64,000 nucleotides of DNA from Lomentospora prolificans (lineage: Eukaryota; Ascomycota; Sordariomycetes; Microascales; Microascaceae): NCBI GenBank assembly GCA_029532625.1, contig JARFXM010000009.1:2046001-2110000 (forward strand), given 5' to 3'. Of this stretch, positions 56,426 through 64,000 are shown one piece after another; within the stretch, counting starts at the first letter, position 1; each line of letters opens with the position of its first letter. A program made the translations under genes and the position numbers. The notes under the pieces were generated by a model. The model had not been told where the DNA came from and searched no databases. It saw only the letters and a list, made by a program, of their open reading frames with translations.

Positions 56426-58751
56426 ATGCTCACGTCTAACCATGACCAAAACCTCTCGCATCCTACGCTCGCAGCCGGTCCCGATAGCGCCGCAGCTGTA
56501 AATGTCGACACCACGTTAACCATGGATCCCGCACCACTAACAAAATCCCAGCTTCACGCCCTCTTCAACATTTTAACCCATGCAGAAACCTACTCGGAAA
56601 TCGAGGCCTTTAAGCACCCGGATGCCGTTCACCACTATGGATATCCGTTTGCGCCGCCGCCCGCGGGAGGCAGTGACGACGGCAAGACACCCGACGCCGA
56701 CGTGACGTCACCCCTTCTTCAGACCCTCCTCGTTAAGCTAGTGCTGCCGATCCCCGGCATCCGGGATCTGCCGCCGGATTTCTGGAATGTCAGGGTCCAG
56801 GGCATCTTGGCGAAGCTGGCGGAGGAGGATCTGAGCGAGAGCTATGACAAGGGCGCCATCGGCACTAGGAAGACGTTGGCGACGGGCGCGTCGGCCCTTA
56901 TCGAAATGTTTGCGCGGGGGTGTTTGGGGGGGTATCCCAAGGACGAAGCGGTGAATCACATGAATGGGAACGGCAACGGCGAGAAGAAGGGGAAGAGCTT
57001 GGAGGACTCGTGGGAGGAGTTTATCCAGGGTCTGGTTCACGGAGAGCTGATTGACGAGCTGCAGCAGTGGTTGACGCGGACGGAGGACCTTGAGGGCTAT
57101 TCAGAGCTCGTGGAGGCGGCGGCGGACTACGCAATCATCAAGTGAGTTTTGCCCTTTTTTTTTTTTTTTTTTTTGGCAGCCATACCAAGGCGAGGGCGCG
57201 CTTGAACCGTCTGAGGTGCTAATGAGTGTTTTCTTTTTTTCTTTTTCTTTTCTCCTTTGAGCAGCTTGGCTAGTTTGCTGCATCATGTGTTTGCCGTTAC
57301 ACCGGAGGGGCAATACGTGCTCAAGCTGTTCCAGAATTCTCACCGGCTCATTCCCTACGGCATGATTCGGCAGACCTTGAAGTTGGGCAACGCTGCGACG
57401 ATGCTGAACTCGCTGGTCAAGCTGCTGCTTACGAAATTGAGCTTGGCGTCGCTGTCCAACTGGGCGGGCTTGACATCAAAGGTGGACGAGGGTATGAACC
57501 TTTTACAGAGGTACGAGCTTTAGATCGTCCGTGGCTGTCTTTATGGATCAACCCACTAATAATCAAAATAGAATCATCTCCGGCGTCATGTACTGGGACT
57601 CCTCCGAGTTCAAGAAGACGACGGACAAGATCGAAAAATCAAAAGCCGCACCGAGTTCCAAGCATCTCAAGGCGCTCAAGAAGCATGCACAGGGATCCAA
57701 AGAGAAACGTCTCCAAGTTCGCGAGTACAGCATCAAGAACTCCAGATCCATCGTCATGTCGATACTCGACAACACAAACCCGGAATTGTCCGCTACACTG
57801 ACCGAGACGCAACACCACGAGTGTCGCCAGTACTACGCAGCGCACTTGTCAATGCGCGACCGGGATGTCATTGTGAATACCCTTTGCAAACAGACGCCTG
57901 ACCTTCTGACCCAGGCCATTCGTGACGTGGTGGCCGTGTACGAACCCATGATACGGGACGTACACAACAATATCGACCTTGCGCAACATCTCGATGCGAC
58001 AAAGGCGTTTATAGAAGATTTGCTCGCTGTTAGCTCGAGCAAGAAGGCGAGCGGAGAAGGGGGGAACGGGCCCACCTACATGCTTCCCACAGTCGAGGAA
58101 TATGTGGAACTGCTTCACCGGCATAAAGGTTCGGTGTATAGGTGGCTGCACCACGTGTGCAGCAAGTGCCCCGAAGTTAGGGATATGGTGGTGGAATGGG
58201 CGCTAGGGGTCGCCAAAGCATTCCAATCAGAAGGGTCCCCGGGCACCCGAGAAGGTGTGCCTCTCCGCCAGCGAGTCGAGGGTTTATTTGCCGCCCTTCC
58301 CAAGGATCAGCAAGACGCAATCCGCCCCATCCTCGAGCAGCATTCCGAATACCTCGATTCCGTACACAATATCAGCAAGAGCCGGGTGCAGACCATTTTT
58401 GACAATGCAGAGTCGAGTACGTGCAGCGGACCGGGCATGTACCTCAGTAGCTGGCAATCGCTACTGAACGAGTCTCTGATCTCTCCCGATTTCAAGGGCA
58501 ACCCGCGCAAGGGCCGGGACGTCATTGGCCGGATCACGCCTGGCAAGCCGAGCTCCACTGGCGAGACAACGTGGGACGGCGACGTTGACATTGCGGAGGC
58601 GATGAAGGAAATCGAGCTGGAAGAGACGCTACGGCCCGACGGAAAGGTTGTTGTCGATGCGCTGGGGAGCCAGTTTCACGATCTGCTGAGGGAGGTAGCA
58701 AAGGGTGTAGCTAGCGATGCATGCAAGGAAAAGGCCTCCAACGGGCATTGA
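56426..58751 (+). CDS. PX-associated (PXB) / DUF3818 domain protein
   Basis: Three exons (56426-57141, 57265-57510, 57572-58751) with introns of 123 and 61 nt give 713 aa. Residues about 38-240 match the PX-associated region (LTKSQLHALFNILTHAETY, later SWEEFIQGLVHGELIDEL), and about 240-560 match the DUF3818 region (IINLASLLHHVF, RLIPYGMIRQTLKLGNAATM, KVDEGMNLLQRIISGVMYWD). In yeast YPR097W these regions accompany a phosphoinositide-binding PX domain; I see no PX core (no RRYSDF-like motif) here. A role in lipid or membrane traffic is inferred from the family only. ATG 56426 is the first in frame; ATG 56522 (ACCATGGAT) has a better context and may be the true start. Intron 1 carries a T20 tract (57155-57174). 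Family naming is from memory of the domain pattern. Confidence 0.85.
57155..57174. repeat. T20 homopolymer inside an intron
   Basis: Uninterrupted T run in intron 1 of the PXB/DUF3818 gene, on the sense strand, far upstream of the acceptor (57263-57264), which has its own pyrimidine tract at 57233-57256. Confidence 0.9.
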
Positions 58752-59223
58752 TAGTGATATATAGAGAAGGGATAAAACTAGGGGTGCTTTGCCTGGCATT
58801 TAGATGGGTTGGCGTTCTGGTACAAATGTGGAAAAATAGACTGGATGCCTTTTTTTTCCCTCTTTTTTTATTTTCTTTCTTCTTTACTCTTTCCATTTTG
58901 AACAACCGAAACAATTCCCCATAAGGTCTTGGTGATGAGTCGATTTGACGGTCAAGGTTAAGGACACGGTGGTGGCCGCGTAATGAGGCGACGTTGAGGG
59001 ACTGGGTTTCTAGAAGCCAGGCGATGAATGATTTATTAGCCTAGCATGTGTGTGTGCTTGCTCCTGGCGATTTTTTAGACTCTACATGGAGATTTCAAGG
59101 CTGAACTCGCCACCGCCAGCCACGGTTCAAAAAGGCACCGCGCTCCCTCTACATCTTTTTCCTCGCTTACCATTGTTATCAAGCACAGATATCGCAAAAA
59201 ACACAAAAACCCTAGAAAAAAAC
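58752..59223. other. Intergenic, PXB/DUF3818 gene to small membrane protein gene
   Basis: T-rich 3' sequence at 58850-58890 probably serves the upstream gene. The rest is the promoter and leader of the next gene. No other feature is seen. Confidence 0.6.
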
Positions 59224-59820
59224 ATGACACCCCTCGACAACGCGATGAAGTCCAAGGTGAGAGCGTCTCTCTTCTTGCCAGGGAATCCCGGGTCTGAACG
59301 TTTGGCCACTGTGATGGTTGAGACTAACATGGTAGCCTAGAATCTCCTCCTCGGTATGTCTACAAACGCATGCGTCTCTACACGAATGGAAACTTTTGGA
59401 CAGACCTTGCGCCCTCCCGCCCCTTGGACCGCGCATCTTTTTCTTACATCCGATTTCCTGACTTATTTTTTCGTTAGCTTTCGGGGGAGTCATCACCGCG
59501 GTGGCCGCATGGTCCATCTGGGGCGGTGACATGTTCCCGGCCCAAGCCGACCCGACCGGGAACCCGGACGGATGGTCGACGGAGGAGATGCGGAGGTGGC
59601 TCAAGAATGTGAGTTGATGGGTAACCATGTCCGATTACGCATACTGAAAAAAAAATCAAAAAATCTCTTGGGCGTGAAAGACGGAAATTCTATGAGCAGT
59701 TTGGGTGAGAATGTGGCTAATATCGCAGATGATTAGAGGAACTTGATGCCTGCGGCCTCTGCGACGAGGGAGGAGCTGCTGGAGCGGATCAAGGCGAACA
59801 TGCGTCATCCTGCTAAGTAG
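59224..59820 (+). CDS. Small single-pass membrane protein, 86 aa, with SAP/Ish1-like C-terminus
   Basis: Four exons build an 86-aa protein: 59224-59256 (11 codons), a 13-nt microexon 59341-59353, 59478-59608 and 59737-59820. Introns are 84, 124 and 128 nt, with branch sites ACTAACA (intron 1) and GGCTAAT (intron 3). The product starts MTPLDNAMKSK, then a hydrophobic segment NLLLAFGGVITAVAAWSIWG (12-31), then DPTGNPDGWSTEEMRRWL and ARG-type helix NLMPAASATREELLERIKA. The last part has the helix-loop-helix shape of SAP/LEM or Ish1 modules. The three junctions together produce one smooth hydrophobic span and one helix pair, which supports the model. I do not know a function. It ends 660 bp before STE24 on the same strand. 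Confidence 0.78.
59341..59353 (+). other. 13-nt microexon
   Basis: AATCTCCTCCTCG is bounded by a CTAG acceptor (branch ACTAAC at 59323) and a GTATGT donor. It contributes Asn-Leu-Leu-Leu and the first base of Ala, joining MKSK to AFGGVITAVAAW. Skipping it shifts frame; using the earlier AG at 59334-59335 also breaks frame. Confidence 0.75.
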
Positions 59821-60479
59821 GACCTGAAGAAAGAAAACGAGACACCCAAAGGAGTGCCAATGCTGGCTAGTGGTTTTATCACAGTCGTTACTATAGATAC
59901 CTATCAGCCTATATTTTTCCTCAATTCTCTCTCCTACGCTGGCCCTTTTTACCTGTGACATCCTCACCGAGCCAACTCAACTACAGTATTCTATCCCATG
60001 AAGCAGGTGGCTTTCCGGCCAAGTCCAATGTACTTTAAGCGGGTCGCTGATATAAGCGACCCACCAGCCCGGGCTTAACCTGTGAACGATGGAAGAAGCA
60101 GGTCTACCCGTGACCCAATCACCGTGTGCGCCACACCTGTCTCGTCGCGCTTTTGGGGCAGTACTTCGCAACTTCGTACAATGATGACATATACGAAGTA
60201 TGTATTCTGCCGGGACGCCTAGTCTTGCCTTGTGGGAGGACAGCTTGCCTAATGAAGCTACACAGTTGACAAAGGTTGTCGAGCCGCACTCGGTCTCTCC
60301 GACGCTACACGCACCACACACAATCGTCCATCTTCCTTTGCTTTGGTTTCTTACTTCTTTCATAAAATTCCATCAATCGCAAGTTTCTTTTTTTTTTTCC
60401 TTCTTTCTTATTGAAACCGCGTCCACTCCTTCATCCGCGTCGAATTGGTGCCACGCTACGAATCGACTTCGAGCCCACC
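59821..60479. other. Intergenic, small membrane protein gene to STE24
   Basis: It holds the 3' UTR of the upstream gene and the STE24 promoter. A T-rich pyrimidine stretch (60353-60416) precedes the STE24 start. No gene or RNA is recognised. Confidence 0.6.
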
Positions 60480-61978
60480 ATGGACTTTCTCCAGGTACGC
60501 CTCTTCCTCTCCCGTCCCGCCCGTACCGCACCGCACCGCACCGCATCGCATCGCATCGCCTCGCAATCGCATCGCATGCAACCCTTTCCGTAGAGCTGTA
60601 GCTAACCCGCACGCTGTCTTTTCTCTAGCGCCTCGCGCGGGCTCTCGACCGGCCGCTCTTCCCATGGAAGAAGCTCATCATGGGCTTCTCCATTGGCGAG
60701 TACCTCCTCGACACCTTCCTGACCCTCCGCCAGTACCGCGTCCTCCAGAAGCCCAAGGTTCCCAAGGTCCTCGAGCACGAAGTTTCCCAGGAAGTCTTTG
60801 ACAAGTCCCAAGATTACGGCCGCGCCAAAGCCCGCTACTCCATGGTGAATAACCTCTACGGTCTCGTTCAGAACCTCGCCTTCATCCACTTCGACGTGTT
60901 GCCCAAGATGTGGGATTTCGCCGGCGACGTCCTCCTCCGCTTCGCGCCCCAGGGCTTCCGCGGCGAAATCTGCCAGTCCATCGTCTTCGTCATCTCCTTC
61001 GTGCTCGTCAACCAGGCCCTGTCTCTGCCCAGCTCCATCTACCACACCTTTGTGCTCGAGGAAAAGTACGGATTCAACAAGCAGACCCCCAAGCTCTTCG
61101 TGACCGACTTGATCAAGTCCAACATCCTGTCCTTTGTGCTCATCCCTCCCATCCTCGCCGGTTTCCTCACCATCATCAAGAAGACGGGTAACCAGTTCTT
61201 CTTCTACCTGTGGCTCTTCGCGTCCGGTCTCCAGGCTTTCATGATCACCATCTACCCCATCTTCATCTTGCCCCTCTTCAACAAGCTCTCCCCTCTCGAG
61301 GAGGGCGACCTCAAGAACGGAGTCGAAGCCCTCGCCGCCAGCCTCAAGTTCCCGCTCCAGGAACTCTACGTCATTGACGGATCCAAGCGTAGCGCCCACA
61401 GCAACGCCTACTTTTTCGGTCTCCCCTGGAAGAAGCACATTGTCATCTACGACACCCTCATCGAGAAGAGCGACAACTCCGAGGTCATCGCCGTCCTCGC
61501 CCACGAGCTCGGCCACTGGCACGAGGGCCACACCACCAAGCTCTTCGGCATCACCCAGGTCCACTTCATCTACATCTTCTCCCTCTTCTCCGTCTTCATC
61601 AACAACGCCTCGCTCTACTCCTCCTTCGGCTTCACCGCCCAGCGCCCCATCATCATCGGCTTCCTCCTCTTCTCCGACGTCCTCTCGCCCACTGACTCCG
61701 TCATCAAGCTTCTCATGAACATCCTCAGCCGTAAGTACGAGTTCGAGGCCGACGCCTTCGCCAACCGCCTCGGCCACAAGGCCGAGCTCGCCCGCTCCCT
61801 CATCAAGCTGCAGATCCAGAACCTCAGCACCATGGACGCCGATTGGATGTACGCCGCCTACCACTACTCGCATCCCATCCTCAGCGAGCGTCTCGGCGCC
61901 CTTGGCTGGACGGCCTCGGAGAAGGTGTCGCAGGAAGAGCCTTCTATTGCCAAGACCACAGGAAGGGACGAGTTGTAG
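60480..61978 (+). CDS. STE24: CAAX prenyl protease Ste24 (M48A)
   Basis: The ER/nuclear-membrane zinc protease removes the AAX tripeptide from farnesylated proteins and trims the N-terminus of the a-factor-type pheromone precursor. Exon 1 is only 15 nt (60480-60494, MDFLQ); a 134-nt intron (60495-60628, GTACGC...CTCTAG) precedes exon 2 (60629-61978). The 454-aa length matches yeast Ste24 (453), and HELGH falls at residues 297-301, the same as in yeast. The third zinc ligand lies in YEFEADAF (about 376-378). Multiple hydrophobic helices flank a conserved SKRSAHSNAYFFG block. The start has an ideal ACCATGG context. The exon is very C-ending in codon use, and as a result the antisense strand stays open for 514 codons; that frame has no merit. 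The next gene is convergent. Confidence 0.98.
60526..60580. repeat. CCGCA/TCGCA pentanucleotide array in the STE24 intron
   Basis: Four CCGCA units turn into TCGCA/TCGCC variants and end at GCATGCA. The array fills nearly half of the only STE24 intron between donor and the GCTAAC branch site (60599-60604). Confidence 0.88.
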
Positions 61979-63031
61979 GGGCGGCCAAGGCCTTGCAAAA
62001 TGTGCGCCAGTGGGTGGATGGTAGTAGTAGCAGCAGCAGCAACAAACAGCAGAAAAGAAAAAAAGGCTGTACCACGGCATGGAAGGGCCACTGTGGGAGG
62101 ATGTATCTCTGGTGGTAGAATCCCAACCCGGAAGGGTGGGTTTCACTTGGTGCTATCCGACCAGCGTAAGCGTCGGAGCCGACTTGACGGCGGGATATCT
62201 CCTTAGTCCAGCCACTTTTTTTTCCTACCATCAATGTATTAACACATAAAAAAAAGGCTGAAGGGAAATTTAACAAAGTGGTTTCAACATTAAAACTCTG
62301 CGTTTGGATATAAAAGTATAAACTAAGATGGTTTGGAGTCTATGCCGCCTCGGTTCTATAGTAGAAGAAGGGCACAAGCTCGTAGCCGTGCTGCGTGCAC
62401 TCCGTTTCCCATCTGAAACTTGTCCTTATTTTCTCCCCATTTGCCCTCACTTCTCCTTTCGCTCCTCGATTTCAACCGTGGGGAAAAAAGAAAAGAAAAA
62501 AAAAAAGAAAAAAGAAAAGGTAGGTAAAGTATGTATATGTAGCAAACGTCAAGGCGAAATGCGCAGTTTAAACACTCAAGTCTCCCATCTTCTCACATCG
62601 GAGCTCCTACATGCGAATTCCAGCCTTCAACCGGCAGCGGACGATGACCGCGACATGGAACCTAACTTTCGGACTGAAAGTGTGGCAAAAGCACGGCGAG
62701 CGAAAAATGACATCTCGTCGTGAGGTAAAATCAAAAACACAACTTTCTTCTCGCGCCGAGTTGCGAGCTGCTGGCGCCGCTTCGCCGCCTTCGTTGAAGA
62801 AAGGTTAGACAATATCTTGTGGGTATAAAGCGATGAAACCAAGTCGATCCTTCCGGGTAGTTGCGTCAACCATTGTGATGAAGGAAAACGAAAGACGATA
62901 GGGAACAAGAAATACCCTCGCACCGTGATGTTGTTTGCGACTTTTGGTGCCAACATGCCCTGATCCGGGCTCACAGAAGGTTGATAACCGAGCTACTCTC
63001 CGCGTATATCAGAGGCTCATTTGCGCCCGCT
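61979..63031. other. Convergent intergenic region STE24 / SNF2 gene
   Basis: It holds both 3' UTRs. An AGC repeat (62025-62041) and A-rich stretches (62486-62520) are present. Frames here are short and have no family. No gene is recognised. Confidence 0.6.
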
Positions 63032-64000
63032 TCACTCCGCGTCAGGCTTGGAATCCTCATCGTCAGAAGACTCGTCGTCACTCTCCGGCATATACAATTG
63101 CTCCTTGTCGTCCAGAGTGTCCTCGCCAGGCCTCCTAACGCCGACGATCGTGCCGTCTTCGCCGATAATGGGGTTTCCCACAAGAGAAAGGATCTTGTGA
63201 AGGCTATGTTTCGACTTGGTATACTTCTTCGACATGAGACAGCCGCTTAGCTCCGAATCTTTGGCATTTTGCATCTCCAGGATCTCATCGTCGCGGGTAC
63301 CCTCGCAGGTCAAGCGGACAAAATGGACGTCCTTCGTTTGTCCGATGCGGTGGACGCGGGCAAAGGCCTGCTGCTCCGCTGGTGAGTTCCACCAGAGTTC
63401 CATCAAGATAACCCTGTTTGCTACCGTTATATCAATCGATTGACCGCCACACATGAGAGACGAGATCTACGGGTGATTCATCGGTCAGTCTACACAAGCT
63501 TGGGAGCCATAAATACCATGTATGAGGAGCGCTTACCAAGATTTTGACGGATGAGTCTTTGCGGAAGGTATCAAGAGCAGTCTTTCGAGCCGCGTTGGTC
63601 ATGTCGCCGGTATAATAAAGAAATCCCAACCCCTCAAGGGAGGCAACCCTACCCACGAGATGCGCAACAATCATAAATTGAGTAAAGACTAGTAAGGTAG
63701 AGGTAGCGTTAGATAAAGGCCCACAGAAGGCTTTCGCAACTTCTAGTAGTCGGGACAGGTCCCACTCACCAATGATCTTGTCCTCGGGCGCCTCCTGCTG
63801 CCACTCCCGGAGGAGCGACTGGAACTGTAGGATTTTGGAGTTGGGTACTATTTTTCCCGTCTTCTTTAGGAAGCGATCCGAGTAGTCGATGAGTCGGCGC
63901 TTGTTCATCGCCAGAGCGGGCTCATGGCCCTTGGCGTCGGCCCCTGGTCCGCGGGGCTTCCCATGCTTCCCAGCCTTCCGACCTATCTTCTTGGGAGGTT
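63032..64000 (-). CDS. SNF2-family ATPase/helicase, C-terminal part (runs off the right edge)
   Basis: Three exons are visible on the minus strand: from beyond 64000 to 63770, 63537-63688, and 63466-63032. Introns are 63689-63769 (81 nt, in frame, stop-free) and 63467-63536 (70 nt). The spliced sequence carries the second RecA lobe of SNF2 enzymes: KILQFQSLLREW, IIVFTQF (motif IV), FLYYTGDMT, ILISSLMCGGQSIDIT (motif V) and QQAFARVHRIGQTKDVHFVRL (motif VI with its arginines). The pattern is closest to the Rad5/Rad16-like branch of fungal SNF2 proteins, but the first lobe, RING and other domains are outside the window, so I give no symbol. A basic linker (KIGRKAGKHGK) precedes the lobe and an acidic tail ends the protein (ESDDESSDDEDSKPDAE). 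These enzymes translocate on DNA and remodel chromatin or aid repair. Confidence 0.93.
63689..63769 (-). other. Hidden in-frame intron of the SNF2 gene (81 nt)
   Basis: Donor GTGAGT, branch TCTAACG and acceptor ACTAG. The 81 nt contain no in-frame stop, so unspliced reading adds 27 residues (starting GEWDLSRLLEVAK) inside helicase motif IV. Splicing yields EDKIIVFTQFMIV, which is the family consensus. Confidence 0.92.

Noticed and set aside
60602..62146. 514-codon open frame antisense to STE24
   Set aside because: STE24 is certain (HELGH, length, splice start). The antisense frame follows from its C-ending codons, gives a Gly/Val/Glu/Asp-rich translation without domain, and needs no explanation.
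1..64000. CRISPR arrays, bacterial operons, rRNA genes
   Set aside because: No regularly spaced repeats with unique spacers, no ribosome-binding sites or polycistronic spacing, and no rRNA signature were seen; the DNA is eukaryotic.

Overview
The window is nuclear DNA of a filamentous ascomycete (Pezizomycotina; the protein repertoire looks Sordariomycete-like, but I cannot name the genus). The reasons are short spliceosomal introns (48-134 nt) with GTRNGT-like donors, CTAAC/CTAAT branch sites and YAG acceptors; single-copy eukaryotic genes on both strands with intergenic gaps of about 0.5-4 kb; and fungal family signatures (Dsl1/ZW10, Pfa3, Ste24, Cym1, fungal ornithine decarboxylase).

Layout. 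Positions 1-27431 are a gene-poor region in which I find no intact gene. It holds microsatellites and homopolymers (a perfect 26-unit GAAAAA array, T tracts of 22, 37 and 27), one small tandem duplication, and a nested repeat cluster at 6106-7404. In that cluster two identical 76-bp direct repeats lie 349 bp apart, and the second is split by an 872-bp decayed Tc1/mariner element with 36-bp inverted repeats, a TA duplication and a DD34E transposase relic. Positions 27432-64000 are gene-dense: PLC1 (+), palmitoyltransferase PFA3 (-), a Dsl1/ZW10 tethering-complex gene (-), an M16C metalloprotease of the yeast YOL098C type (+), ornithine decarboxylase (+), taxilin (-), mitochondrial presequence protease CYM1 (+), a PXB/DUF3818 protein (+), an 86-aa membrane protein (+), CAAX protease STE24 (+), and the 3' end of an SNF2-family ATPase (-) that runs off the right edge.

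Gene models were rebuilt from splice signals so that every junction restores reading frame and family sequence. Three introns (in CYM1, the Dsl1/ZW10 gene and the SNF2 gene) are multiples of three with no stop codon, so a plain ORF reading hides them and adds 19, 16 and 27 spurious residues. The small membrane protein gene has a 13-nt microexon.

The genes are not an operon or an obvious metabolic cluster. Themes that recur are membrane traffic and lipid signalling (PLC1, PFA3, Dsl1/ZW10, taxilin, PXB/DUF3818) and zinc proteases (YOL098C-type M16C, CYM1, STE24). The most notable regulatory feature is the ornithine decarboxylase leader: about 740 nt with a single upstream ATG that opens a 17-codon uORF, in line with translational control of this enzyme. 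I found no convincing wholly new biological system. The best leads are the ODC uORF, the nested transposon with its own empty-site control, the hidden introns and the microexon.
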